Part shown: positions 52,256-60,515 of the stretch, piece after piece | Numbering within the stretch: the first letter of the stretch is position 1 | How the letters are laid out: the number at the start of each line of letters is the position of its first letter | Assembly: GCA_963704505.1 (NCBI GenBank) | Contig: OY969912.1 | Location: 620,001 to 684,000, forward strand | DNA: 64,000 nucleotides | Direction: 5' to 3' | Source of the DNA: VRUE01 sp963704505 | GTDB taxonomy: Bacteria; Actinomycetota; Thermoleophilia; Solirubrobacterales; 70-9 | Position numbers and translations under genes: made by a program | The notes under the pieces: model-generated | What the model saw: the letters and a program-made list of their open reading frames with translations, nothing else | The model's database searches: none | What the model was told of the DNA's origin: nothing

Positions 52256-53086
52256 CTACGGCGCCGGCGCCGTTCGGAACGCCGCTTCGATCGGGGCGTG
52301 ATCGGAGAGGCGCAGTGCCAGGCCGTCCTCCTCGACCTCACGGCGCCCGGGGGCCAGCGAAGCCGTCGGCGTGGTCCGCTCGAGGCCGCGGGAGAGCAGG
52401 TGGTCGATCGCCCCGGGGGCGGTGATCCCGGTCAGGCCGAGCTCCCGCTCGAGGCGCTCGAAGACCTCCGGGTCCTGGCCCGGGCGAAGGTTGAGGTCGC
52501 CTCCGAAGATCAGCGGGCCGTCGCCGGCCCACTCGGTGGCCTGCTCGGCGGCGAGCATGACGTCGACGATCGCAAGCTGTGGAATGTCGTTCGTCGCGTG
52601 GAGATTGGCGACGCAGACGCCCGACTCGGTGCGGGTGAAGGCCATCGCCCTGCGCTCGGGCTTGCCCTCGTGGATCGCGATTCCGCGCCGCTCGACGATC
52701 GCACCGAGACTGCCGCCGCGCCGCACGAGGGTCAGGTTCGAGCCGCCCTCGCCGGAGGCGATCAGGTCCGGGTTGATGCGCGCCGCAAGCCGTCGCAGCG
52801 GCGCGAAGGAGTTGCGCGAGGTCAGCACCCGGTGCGCTTCGGCGCCGCAGGCGGCGGCGAGCGGCTCGGCGTAGTGGGGCGGTGTCTCCTGCAGCAGGGC
52901 GACGTCCCAGTCGAAGCCGTCGAGGGTGGCGGCGAACTCGGCGACCAGGTCCCGGTTCACCTGCAGGTGGGTCTCGTTGCGCTCGGTCAGGCGGAGCAGG
53001 CGCGCGCGCCAGGTGAACAGGTCGGGGTCCGGGGGGAAGTCCCTTCCGTGGAAGAGGTTCCAGGCGATCGCGGCGATCTCGGGCAC
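52256..53086 (-). CDS. EEP (endonuclease/exonuclease/phosphatase) family protein, cytoplasmic
   Basis: This 276-residue EEP-fold protein has IAAIAWNLFHGRDFPPDPDLFTWR, DWDVALLQETPPHYAEPLA with the metal-binding Glu, VANLHATND, PLIFGGDLNLRPGQDPEVFERLE and LRLSDHAPIEAAF with the catalytic Asp-His. No signal peptide is seen, unlike the EEP protein at 41757. The start GTG 53086 is the first that keeps the conserved N-terminal strand; it lies 18 bases from the divergent argF start. The substrate is unknown. Confidence 0.82.
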   Translation of the reverse strand: MPEIAAIAWNLFHGRDFPPDPDLFTWRARLLRLTERNETHLQVNRDLVAEFAATLDGFDWDVALLQETPPHYAEPLAAACGAEAHRVLTSRNSFAPLRRLAARINPDLIASGEGGSNLTLVRRGGSLGAIVERRGIAIHEGKPERRAMAFTRTESGVCVANLHATNDIPQLAIVDVMLAAEQATEWAGDGPLIFGGDLNLRPGQDPEVFERLERELGLTGITAPGAIDHLLSRGLERTTPTASLAPGRREVEEDGLALRLSDHAPIEAAFRTAPAP

Positions 53087-53104
53087 CCGCTTAGTATTTC
53101 CGCC

Positions 53105-53992
53105 TTGAAGCGAGATTTCTTGACAGGGGAGGAGTTGGGCGCCTTCGAGCTCGGCGAGCTGCTCGATCTCGCCCTCGAGCTGAAAGCCGGACGCCCGACG
53201 GGCCTCGGCTCCGACTCGCTCTCCGGCGCCTCGATCGGCCTCGTCTTCGTCAAGCCCTCGACCCGAACGCGGATCTCCTTCGAGGTCGGAGTCGCCGAGC
53301 TGGGCGCGACGCCGATCGTGCTGCGCGGCGACGAACTGCAGCTCTCCCGCGGCGAGTCGGTCGGTGACACCGGCCGCGTCCTCTCTCGTTACCTCGACGC
53401 GATCGTGATCCGCTCCGGCTCCCACGAGGACGTCGCCGGGCTCGCCGCCGGTTCCGATGTCCCGGTCGTCAACGCGCTCACCCCGCTCCACCATCCCTGC
53501 CAGGCGCTCGCCGACCTGCTCACCCTGCGCGAGCGCTTCGGCGACCTCGACGGCCTGCGGCTGGCCTATGTCGGCGATGGCAACAACGTCGCTCGCAGCC
53601 TCGCGATCGCCTGCGAGCTGAGCGGCGTCGAGCTGGTCGTCGCCGCCCCTGCCGGGTACCAGCTGGAGGAGGGCCACTCGGCGAAGCTGACCGACGACCC
53701 GCGCGCCGCGGCCTCCGGGGCGGACGCGATCTACACCGACGTCTGGGTGAGCATGGGGGACGAGGAGGAGGCCGATCGCCGCCGCCGCGACCTGGCGCCC
53801 TACCGCGTGGACGCCGACCTGCTCTCGACCGCGAAGCAGACGGCGGTCGTCCTCCACTGCCTGCCGGCCCATCCCGGCGAGGAGATCGAGGCCGACGTCC
53901 TCTACGGCGAGCGCTCGGCGGTCTGGGACCAGGCGGAGAACCGGCTGCACGCCCAGAAGGCACTGCTCCGCGGGCTGTTGGAGACCGCCTGA
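53105..53992 (+). CDS. argF: Ornithine carbamoyltransferase
   Basis: ArgF makes citrulline from ornithine and carbamoyl phosphate. The 295-residue protein has FVKPSTRTRISFEVGVAELG (carbamoyl-phosphate loop), ALTPLHHPCQALADLLTL, YVGDGNNVARSLAIACELSG, IYTDVWVSMGDEEE and VLHCLPAHPGEEIEADVL with the ornithine-binding Cys-Leu-Pro. The family N-terminus KRDFLTGEEL follows TTG 53105 directly. TAGTAT at 53092-53097 would place the transcript start at or next to this codon. No other arginine genes are in the window. It is followed 12 bases later by lgt. Confidence 0.93.
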   Translation: MKRDFLTGEELGAFELGELLDLALELKAGRPTGLGSDSLSGASIGLVFVKPSTRTRISFEVGVAELGATPIVLRGDELQLSRGESVGDTGRVLSRYLDAIVIRSGSHEDVAGLAAGSDVPVVNALTPLHHPCQALADLLTLRERFGDLDGLRLAYVGDGNNVARSLAIACELSGVELVVAAPAGYQLEEGHSAKLTDDPRAAASGADAIYTDVWVSMGDEEEADRRRRDLAPYRVDADLLSTAKQTAVVLHCLPAHPGEEIEADVLYGERSAVWDQAENRLHAQKALLRGLLETA

Positions 53993-54004
53993 GGGCGCCC
54001 GGCC

Positions 54005-54796
54005 ATGTACCCCGAAATACATCTAGGGCCGGCCACGCTGCAGACCTTCGGGCTGATGTTCGCCCTCGCCTTCCTCGCCGCCGGCGCGCTGATCGCCAAG
54101 CGCCTCGGCGAGGTCGGCAAGCCTGTCGACTGGGCGTATGAGCTCTGCTTCTCCGCCTTGGCCGGCGGCATCGTCGGCTCGCGGGTCTACTTCCTGGTCC
54201 AGAACTACGACAGCGTCAAGAACGACCTGCTCGGCAACCTCTTCTCCGGCGCCGGGCTTGTTTGGTACGGCGGTGCGATCGGCGGCGCCCTGGCTGTCGT
54301 CATCTGGGCCCGTTACCGCGGGTTCCTCGGACTGGCGCTGCTCGACCTCTGCGCGCCGGCACTGGCCCTCGGCTACGCGATCGGGCGCTGCGGCTGTCAG
54401 CTGTCCGGCGACGGCGACTACGGCAAGGCCTGGAACGGGCCGTGGGCGATGTCGTATCCCGACGGCACCGTCCCCACCGAGCAGACCGTCCACCCGACGC
54501 CGATCTACGAGACCCTGGCGATGGGCCTCGGCGCCTGGATCCTGTGGCAGCTTCGCGATCGTTTCCGGACCGGCGTCCTTTTCGCGATCTACCTCCTCTA
54601 CGCGGGGGTCGAGCGCTTCTTGGTCGAGTTCCTGCGCCGCAACGACGCGGTCGCCCTCGGACTCACCGCCGCGCAGCTCGAGAGCCTGGGGATGGCACTG
54701 GCGGGGGTCGTCTGGCTATGCGTCGTCAAGCGCCGCCACGGTAACCTCGGGCGCGCCGGCGCGCCGCTGAGCAGCGCTGCGCAAACCCAGACCTAG
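54005..54796 (+). CDS. lgt: Prolipoprotein diacylglyceryl transferase
   Basis: Lgt moves diacylglyceryl from phosphatidylglycerol to the lipobox Cys of prolipoproteins. The 263-residue polytopic protein has GLVWYGGAIGGALAVVIWAR, the Lgt signature YAIGRCGCQLSGDGDYGKAW (where E. coli has GRIGNF), HPTPIYETLAMGL and GVERFLVEFLRRND, with about seven hydrophobic helices. The ATG at 54005 is preceded by a short gap after argF. It is followed by prmC and lysS on the same strand. Confidence 0.93.
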   Translation: MYPEIHLGPATLQTFGLMFALAFLAAGALIAKRLGEVGKPVDWAYELCFSALAGGIVGSRVYFLVQNYDSVKNDLLGNLFSGAGLVWYGGAIGGALAVVIWARYRGFLGLALLDLCAPALALGYAIGRCGCQLSGDGDYGKAWNGPWAMSYPDGTVPTEQTVHPTPIYETLAMGLGAWILWQLRDRFRTGVLFAIYLLYAGVERFLVEFLRRNDAVALGLTAAQLESLGMALAGVVWLCVVKRRHGNLGRAGAPLSSAAQTQT

Positions 54797-54817
54797 ATAG
54801 AAGAAGAGGGAGATTCC

Positions 54818-55630
54818 TTGACAGCGATCAGCGATGCCGTGGCGAGCGCCACGGAGAAGATCGAGGCCGCCGGTTGCGATGCGCCGCGCTCCGACGCGGA
54901 GGCGATCGTCGCCCACGCTCTCGGCATCGACGTCGATGCGCTCTCGCGCGATGGTGCAGAGGAGCTGTCGCCGGAGGTCGAGGCCGCGATCGAGACGATG
55001 GTCGCGCGCCGCGCCGAACACGAGCCGCTCGCCTACATTCGCGGGCACGAGACCTTCCGGGGGATCGACGTCGGCGTCGACTCCCGGGTCCTGATCCCGC
55101 GGCGCGAGACCGGCCTGTTGGTCGAGGTCGCTGTCGAGCTCCCCGAGGGCGCGCGGGTCCACGAGGTCGGCACCGGCTCCGGCGCCATCGCCCTGGCGAT
55201 CCTCGACGAGCGGCCCGACCTCAAGGTGACCGCCTCCGACCTCTCGCCCGAAGCCGCCGAAGTGGCGCGTGAGAACGCCGCCCGCCTCGGCAGCGATCTC
55301 GAGGTCTCGGTCGAGGAGGGCCTGCCCGACTCCCTCCTCGAGGAGAAGGTCGACCTGGTCGTCGCCAACATGCCCTACGTGACCGACTCGACCATCTACG
55401 ACCGCACGCCGGAGATCCAGCGCGAGCCGCGAATCGCCGTGACCGGCGACTGCGGCGAGGACGGCCTCGGCGTGATCCGCGGTGTGCTCGCCGAGATCCC
55501 CTCGGGCTGGCGGGTCGTCTTCGAGCACGACACGCACCACGGGCCGGTGATGCGCGAGCTCCTGAACGAAGCGAGCACGCTGACCGACTACATGGGCGGC
55601 GAGCGGGCCACGGTCGGCATCGTTCCTTGA
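54818..55630 (+). CDS. prmC: HemK/PrmC-family (glutamine-N5) methyltransferase with altered NPPY motif
   Basis: This 270-residue SAM enzyme of the family methylates the GGQ glutamine of release factors. It has the N-terminal helical domain (SDAEAIVAHALGIDVDAL), EPLAYIRGHETFRG, LIPRRETGLLVEVAVE, VHEVGTGSGAIALAILDERPD for SAM and LVVANMPYVTDS. The last is the place of the catalytic NPPY and reads NMPY here. The RPETE motif reads RRETG. The fold is clear but the altered motifs suggest a diverged member, so the symbol is tentative. It starts at TTG 54818, with AGAAGAGGGAGA upstream, and its stop overlaps lysS by four bases. Confidence 0.75.
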   Translation: MTAISDAVASATEKIEAAGCDAPRSDAEAIVAHALGIDVDALSRDGAEELSPEVEAAIETMVARRAEHEPLAYIRGHETFRGIDVGVDSRVLIPRRETGLLVEVAVELPEGARVHEVGTGSGAIALAILDERPDLKVTASDLSPEAAEVARENAARLGSDLEVSVEEGLPDSLLEEKVDLVVANMPYVTDSTIYDRTPEIQREPRIAVTGDCGEDGLGVIRGVLAEIPSGWRVVFEHDTHHGPVMRELLNEASTLTDYMGGERATVGIVP

Positions 55631-57126
55631 CCCAGGACGAGCGCAACGCGAAGGTCGAGCGACTCCGCGCCGAAGGCGTCGACCCCTTCCCCCGCTCGTT
55701 CCCCGACCGCACCCCGGTCGAGAAGATCCAGACGGCGCACGACCCCGAGGCGCTCGGAGAGGGGGAGCAGTCGGACTTCTCCTATCGCGTCGCCGGGCGG
55801 CTCACGGGCCAGCGCGGCCACGGCAAGACCGCCTTCTTCGACATCCGCGACCTGACCGGGACGATCCAGGCCTACGCCCGGGTAGACGCCCTCGGCGAGG
55901 AGGCGTTCCGCCGGGTCGAGGAGTTCGACATCGGCGATCTGGTCGGGGTGGAGGGGGACCTCTACGTGACCAAACGCGGCCAGCTGGCGATCGCGGTCCG
56001 CGAGGCGACCCTGCTGGCCAAGGCGCTGCGGGACCCACCCGACCTCTTCCACGGAATCGCCGACCCCGAGGTCCGCTACCGCCAGCGCGAGCTCGACCTG
56101 ATGGCGAACGAGGAGTCGCGCGAGATCTTCAAGCTGCGATCGAATGCGCTGAAGGCGATCCGCGACCACATGTTCGAGCACGACTTCGTCGAGCTCGAAA
56201 CGCCCTACCTGCAGCGCCTTACAGGCGGCGCAGCGGCGCGGCCGTTCAAGACCCACCATCACGCCCTCGACCGCCACCTCTATCTGCGGACCGCGACCGA
56301 GCTCTACCTGAAGCGGGTCATCGTCGGGGGCTTCGAGAACGTTTACGAGCTCGGCCGCTTCTTCCGCAACGAGGGAATGTCGCCGCAGCACAACCCCGAG
56401 TTCACGATGCTCGAGTGGTTCGTCGCCGATGCCGACTACGTCGGGGTCATGGACTTCGCCGAGGCGCTCGTCGCCGATGTCGTCGAGCGGGTGCTGGGAA
56501 CGACCAAGGTCGAGCGCGACGGCGCGACGATCGACTTCGCGCCGCCGTGGCCGCGCATACCGATCCGCGACGCGATCCTCGAGGAGACCGGCGTCGACAT
56601 CGTCGAGGCCGGCCGCGACGAGCTGGCCGAGCTGGCCGGCGACGACGCCGCGCCCGATGACGACTGGGCCGGCCTGGTCGACACGCTCCAGGGCAAGCTG
56701 ATCGAGCCGAAGCTGATCCAGCCGACCTTCCTGACCAACCTGCCGCTCGACATCTGGCCGCTGGTCAAGCCCAACCCCGAGCACCCCGAGCTCCTGGCCG
56801 ACGCCTTCGACGGGATCGCCGGTGGCATGGAGATCGTCGGCGGCGGAACCGACGTCAACGACCCCGACGAACAGCGCCGTCATTTCATCGAACAGCGCGA
56901 ACGCCAGGAAAAGGGCGCCGAGGAGGATCCCCATCCGCACGACGAGGAGTTCGTGCGGGCGCTCGAATACGGGATGTCGATCGCCAGCGGCTGCGGCCTC
57001 GGCGTCGACCGGCTGATGATGCTGATCACCGGCTCCAAGACCCTCCGCGACGTGATCCTGTTCCCCGCGATGCGCGAGGCGCCCGGCGAGCAACCCCCCG
57101 CCGACGGGCCGATCGGCGACGGATAG
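55627..57126 (+). CDS. lysS: Lysyl-tRNA synthetase, class II
   Basis: This 499-residue class II synthetase has the N-terminal OB-fold (YRVAGRLTGQRGHGKTAFFDIRDLTGTIQAYARVD), motif 1 around RDHMFEHDFVELETPYLQ, and motif 2 with RTATELYLKRVIVGGFENVYELGRFFRNEGMSPQHNPEFTMLEW. Motif 3 reads GCGLGVDRLMMLITGSKTLRDVILFPAMR. The TTG start overlaps the prmC stop as TTGA. The last residues, ADGPIGDG, and the TAG stop are supplied by a family B palindrome (57101-57147), which has therefore replaced the original end. Confidence 0.95.
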   Translation: MTQDERNAKVERLRAEGVDPFPRSFPDRTPVEKIQTAHDPEALGEGEQSDFSYRVAGRLTGQRGHGKTAFFDIRDLTGTIQAYARVDALGEEAFRRVEEFDIGDLVGVEGDLYVTKRGQLAIAVREATLLAKALRDPPDLFHGIADPEVRYRQRELDLMANEESREIFKLRSNALKAIRDHMFEHDFVELETPYLQRLTGGAAARPFKTHHHALDRHLYLRTATELYLKRVIVGGFENVYELGRFFRNEGMSPQHNPEFTMLEWFVADADYVGVMDFAEALVADVVERVLGTTKVERDGATIDFAPPWPRIPIRDAILEETGVDIVEAGRDELAELAGDDAAPDDDWAGLVDTLQGKLIEPKLIQPTFLTNLPLDIWPLVKPNPEHPELLADAFDGIAGGMEIVGGGTDVNDPDEQRRHFIEQRERQEKGAEEDPHPHDEEFVRALEYGMSIASGCGLGVDRLMMLITGSKTLRDVILFPAMREAPGEQPPADGPIGDG

Positions 57127-57147
57127 CGACGGGAATCGGCCCGTCGG
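57101..57147 (+). repeat. Family B palindrome, copy B3, at the 3' end of lysS
   Basis: CCGACGGGCCGAT (57101-57113) pairs perfectly over 13 bases with 57135-57147. The lysS TAG stop lies in its loop (57124-57126). It shares CGGGAATCGGCCC and the encoded ADGPI with copy B1 in purQ, in the same reading frame. It may also serve as the lysS terminator, and it lies three bases from the stop of the convergent SDR gene. Confidence 0.8.
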
Positions 57148-57150
57148 GCC

Positions 57151-57903
57151 TCAGAAGGCTGAGTGGAGGGCGCCGCCGTCGATCGGGATCACGGTCCCGG
57201 TGATGTAGGCGGCGCGCTCGGAGCAGAGGAAGGCGACCAGGTCGCCGTACTCGGTGGGTTGGCCGAGGCGCCCGGCCGGGACTTCCGACTGCGCCGCCTC
57301 TTCGGCGCCGGCGAGCGAGCCCTGCGCGTCGGCGAGCCGTTCGGTGGCGAAGCGGCCGGTGGCGACGGTGTTGACCGTGATCCCGTCTGCCGCGACCTCA
57401 CGCGAGAGGGTCTTCAGGAACCCGACCGCCGCCATCCGGTGCGCGTTGGAGAGGTTGAGGCCGGGGATCGGCTCGCGGGTCGAGCTCGAGCCGACGTTGA
57501 CGATCCTGCCCCAGCCGCGCTCGCGCATGCCGGGCAGGACAGCGCCGGCCAGGACATGCGGGGCGAGGACGAGCGAGCGATAGGCGCGCTCCCACTTGTC
57601 GCGCTCGTGCTCGAGGGCGCCTCCGAAGGGCGGGCCGCCGGCATTGGCGATCAGGATGTCGACCGGGCCGAGCGCCGCCTCGACCTCGCCGGGCAGCGCC
57701 GCGAGCCGATCGGGGTCGGAGGCATCGGCGACGAAGGGAACGGCGCCGTCGATCCGGGCCGCCGTCGCCTCGATCCGCTCGCTCGAACGGCTGGCGATCG
57801 CGACGCGCGCGCCTTCGCGGGCCAAGCACTCGGCAATCGCGCGGCCGATGCCGCGGCTAGCTCCCATCACCAGGGCGACCCGACCCTCGAGGCCTAGATC
57901 CAT
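57151..57903 (-). CDS. SDR-family protein lacking the catalytic Tyr-Lys pair
   Basis: This 250-residue Rossmann protein has the cofactor motif ALVMGASRGIGRAIAECLAREGARV, DASDPDRLAALPGEVEAAL, LIANAGGPPFG and NVGSSSTREPIPGLNLSNAHRMAAVGFLKTLSREVAADGITVNTVATG. Where classical SDRs have YxxxK it has LSNAHRMAAVGFLK, as in a known atypical FabG-like subgroup, so normal ketoreductase chemistry is doubtful. NAD(P) binding looks intact. It is convergent with lysS and divergent from tRNA-Glu, 28 bases from it. Confidence 0.85.
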   Translation of the reverse strand: MDLGLEGRVALVMGASRGIGRAIAECLAREGARVAIASRSSERIEATAARIDGAVPFVADASDPDRLAALPGEVEAALGPVDILIANAGGPPFGGALEHERDKWERAYRSLVLAPHVLAGAVLPGMRERGWGRIVNVGSSSTREPIPGLNLSNAHRMAAVGFLKTLSREVAADGITVNTVATGRFATERLADAQGSLAGAEEAAQSEVPAGRLGQPTEYGDLVAFLCSERAAYITGTVIPIDGGALHSAF

Positions 57904-57931
57904 AGCCGTGCCGTTAAAGTGCGCAGCGCGG

Positions 57932-58027
57932 GCGCCCGTAGCTCAGTGGTCAACGCTGCTTTAACGAGTGGCAAAGAGCGTCGGTCTTTCAAGCCGAAGG
58001 TCGCGAGTTCGATTCTCGTCGGGCGCA
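57932..58027 (+). tRNA. tRNA-Glu (anticodon TTC) with an insertion in the D-loop
   Basis: Acceptor GCGCCCG/CGGGCGC, anticodon stem TCGGT/GCCGA with loop CTTTCAA (anticodon TTC) and T-arm GCGAGTTCGATTCTCGT are normal. The D-stem GCTC (57941-57944) and GAGC (57976-57979) enclose 31 bases, because a 22-base segment flanked by AGTGG repeats (57945-57949 and 57967-57971) is inserted. Removing one repeat plus the segment gives an ordinary 74-base tRNA. The gene is 96 bases long as it stands. It may be non-functional or have an extra small hairpin. Confidence 0.8.
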
Positions 58028-58080
58028 TTTCCCACCGTTCCGTCCCCTGCCCGGGTTAGTTCCACCGGCAGGGGAATCCA

Positions 58081-58929
58081 TTGAAGACTATGCGGCCGAC
58101 CCCAGGGTGCCTCCAGGTTTCGGGTTCCTGGGCTGCTGGTAGCTTCTTGCTCCTGCCGAAGGCACGCTCGACAGTCCTCCTGCTCCTCTTCAGCGCGCTC
58201 GCCCTGCTCGCGCCGTCGCTCGCCGCGGCTTCGACGACACTCGGCCCGGTGCCCACCAATCCCGGTCCGGAAAGCTCGATTCAGGCGATCAACTGGCCCG
58301 ACAGCTCGTTGATCTTCACCATCGCGGGCCCGGCCGGCCAGCAGCTCACGGCACCGGAAGCGGGGACGATCACGAGTTGGAATCTCTATACCGACGACGT
58401 CGGCACGGAATCCTCGGTTCAACTTCGGGTTCTCTCTCACGTCGCCGGCAACGAATACAAGGTCGTCGGCTCGGGCCCGGTGCAGCCGATCGACGCCGTC
58501 TCCGGCGCCGTCGCGAAAAAAAACGCGCTTCACACCTTCGCGGTCAGCGTCCCGATCGCCGCCGGGCAGATGGTCGGCGTCACCCTCTTCAGGAAAAACG
58601 GAAGCCTCCTGGAGCCCGCCCTGCCCGCGGTCGAAGGGCAGGGCTGGCAATACGGCTGCCTGACCTGTGAATCGGGTCCGATCGCCGACGGCGAAAGCGC
58701 CACCACATCGCCGATTCCGAGCCAATGGGTCGCCCTCACCGCCGAAATCGGTGGCGGTGGAGGTCAGGGTGGGTGCGTCGGCAGCGCCTGCACCACGGCT
58801 CCCGGGGTTGCCGGCCCCGGCGGCCCGGCGCCGGCGGTGACCAAGAAGAAGTGCAAGAAGGGCAAGCGCCTCAAGCACGGTAAGTGCGTCAAGAAGAAGC
58901 GCCACAAGAATCACGGGCAGCGGCACTAG
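58081..58929 (+). CDS. Exported protein with Cys/Lys-rich tail
   Basis: This protein of up to 282 residues has a hydrophobic export signal (STVLLLLFSALALLAPSLAAA, about residues 30-50). The true start may therefore be a later TTG near 58147 rather than ATG-like codons at the front. The mature part is a beta-rich domain of about 170 residues (GTITSWNLYTDDVGTESSVQLRVLSHVAGNEYKVVGSG, FAVSVPIAAGQMVGVTLFRK). Next comes a Gly/Ala/Pro linker and the tail CKKGKRLKHGKCVKKKRHKN. Such Cys-Lys tails recur in exported proteins of this lineage. The long antisense frame here is rejected. The family is unknown. Confidence 0.7.
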   Translation: MKTMRPTPGCLQVSGSWAAGSFLLLPKARSTVLLLLFSALALLAPSLAAASTTLGPVPTNPGPESSIQAINWPDSSLIFTIAGPAGQQLTAPEAGTITSWNLYTDDVGTESSVQLRVLSHVAGNEYKVVGSGPVQPIDAVSGAVAKKNALHTFAVSVPIAAGQMVGVTLFRKNGSLLEPALPAVEGQGWQYGCLTCESGPIADGESATTSPIPSQWVALTAEIGGGGGQGGCVGSACTTAPGVAGPGGPAPAVTKKKCKKGKRLKHGKCVKKKRHKNHGQRH

Positions 58930-59096
58930 TTCGCGCTTGACGGCCTCCCGCTTTTCGGTTACTGCTGGTCGAGATCAACGGCCACACCGGTAACCGACCT
59001 CCCGGCCCTCGCCTCTACCGAATAGCCGAATCGGATTTCCGATCTCGGTCGATGCCGAGCCCACCGGGCGACCTTCACGCATACGATGGCGCGCTC

Positions 59097-60497
59097 ATGA
59101 AGAAACTTGTCTTGTCCTGTGTATTTGGCTGTTTGTTGGTCTTCGCCCCGGCGGCGAGCGCCAACATCTACTGGTCAACCCCTTTCCCGTACAACAACAA
59201 CACCTACATCGGCAGCGCCAGCCTCGACGGCACCTCTGAATTTCACCCGGAACTGATTCCGCCCTTTCACTCATACCTCGGCGGCGTCGCCAGCGACGGA
59301 ACCCACCTCTACATAGGTGAAACAGACGAAAGCGTCTACACAGGGGCCATGGGCCGGGCAAACATCGACGGAAGCGGCGTCGCGCGCGGGATCGCCAGCT
59401 TCGGGAAAAACTGGATCTTCAGCATGGACGCGTCGCCCTCGTCGGTCACCTGGGTCACCGGACCCAGCACCAACAGCTCGGCCTTCAGCATTCTTCGCGG
59501 TCCGAATCCACCGGATGGCAGCGCCACCGTCCTTGCCACCGGCACGAAGATCTGCGATTTCGACACCGACGCCAACTACATCTACTGGAGCGAAAAACAC
59601 GGGATCTCACGTGCGCCGCTGGGGAATCCGGGAGCGGCTGAAAGAGAATGGATCAGCTTCGCCGAAATCGAACCCTGTGGTGTCGCCGTTGACTCAGGCC
59701 ACGTCTATTGGAACGAACTGACCCAGTACGATCCTGTCGCCGAAGAAGAATTCGGCGGCACCCACATTGGCCGGGCAACCATCAGCGGCGGCGATGTCGA
59801 ACCGACATTCCTTTCGGGCTTCTGTCAGTCGATTTATTGCGACATCGACGAGCAGGGCGGCTATCTGTACTGGACCAACCAGCCCGAACATCCTGGCGAA
59901 GACTTCAGCGGCAGCATCGGCCGCGCCAGCGTCGACGGGACCGGATCCGCCGAGTTCTTCATCCGCAGCATCAACTACCCGCTCTACGTCGACCTCGACC
60001 CGAGCGGGGCGCCGCCGGCGCCGCCCGGCAGCCAGGGTCAGGGCCCGCCGCCGCAGCCGCCTCACCCCGGGATCTCGATCTACGCTCCGAATGGGGGTGT
60101 CGGCTACACCTTCCGGCCGCGGACGAGAGGGGTCAGCACCGCCGTCCGCGGAAAGGCCCGCGCCGCAGCGGCGGTTCCCAGCTCGATCACCTTTGCCTAC
60201 ACCCTGAGTGAAGCAGCCACGGTCAAGATCGAAATCCAGCAGCTCAAGGCAGGCAGGCTGGCCGGCAAGAAGTGCAAGAAGCCGATGAAGGCGACCGCCA
60301 CGAAGAAGAAATGCGACCTGACCGCGCAGACCCTCTTCCGGACCAGCGCCGCCGCCGGAGACCACAAGGTCCCCTACAACGGCCGGGTCAAGGGCAAGAC
60401 CCTGAAGCCGGGCAAGTACAAAGCCGTGTTCACGGCCTCGACGGCCGCCGGGACGTCGAAGCCGGCCTCGGTGGGTCTCACTGTTCTCGGCCCCTGA
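59097..60497 (+). CDS. Exported beta-propeller protein with YWTD-like repeats
   Basis: This 466-residue protein has a signal peptide (MKKLVLSCVFGCLLVFAPAASA). Residues 25-300 hold six or so repeats of the LDL-receptor class B/YWTD kind: HLYIGETDESVYTGAMGRANIDGSG, NYIYWSEKHGISRAPLG, HVYWNELTQ with IGRATISGG, and YLYWTNQPEHPGEDFSGSIGRASVDGTG. A Pro-rich linker follows, and then a C-terminal domain (ITFAYTLSEAATVKIEIQQLKAG, KTLKPGKYKAVFTA) with conserved Lys/Cys that resembles a FlgD-like Ig domain. The ATG at 59097 precedes the signal directly. A ligand-binding surface protein is likely; the ligand is unknown. Confidence 0.75.
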   Translation: MKKLVLSCVFGCLLVFAPAASANIYWSTPFPYNNNTYIGSASLDGTSEFHPELIPPFHSYLGGVASDGTHLYIGETDESVYTGAMGRANIDGSGVARGIASFGKNWIFSMDASPSSVTWVTGPSTNSSAFSILRGPNPPDGSATVLATGTKICDFDTDANYIYWSEKHGISRAPLGNPGAAEREWISFAEIEPCGVAVDSGHVYWNELTQYDPVAEEEFGGTHIGRATISGGDVEPTFLSGFCQSIYCDIDEQGGYLYWTNQPEHPGEDFSGSIGRASVDGTGSAEFFIRSINYPLYVDLDPSGAPPAPPGSQGQGPPPQPPHPGISIYAPNGGVGYTFRPRTRGVSTAVRGKARAAAAVPSSITFAYTLSEAATVKIEIQQLKAGRLAGKKCKKPMKATATKKKCDLTAQTLFRTSAAAGDHKVPYNGRVKGKTLKPGKYKAVFTASTAAGTSKPASVGLTVLGP

Positions 60498-60515
60498 GCA
60501 GCCTTCCGTCGTCTC

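Noticed and set aside
57950..57971. Group I intron or archaeal-type intron in tRNA-Glu
   Set aside because: The insert is only 22 bases, lies in the D-loop and lacks any intron core or bulge-helix-bulge features.
57961..58926. Open frame of 321 codons on the minus strand, ending in an NRTRDLRLERP-type peptide
   Set aside because: The C-terminal peptide is the known shadow of a tRNA-Glu gene, and the rest is antisense to the exported protein at 58081, which has a signal peptide and a typical tail.
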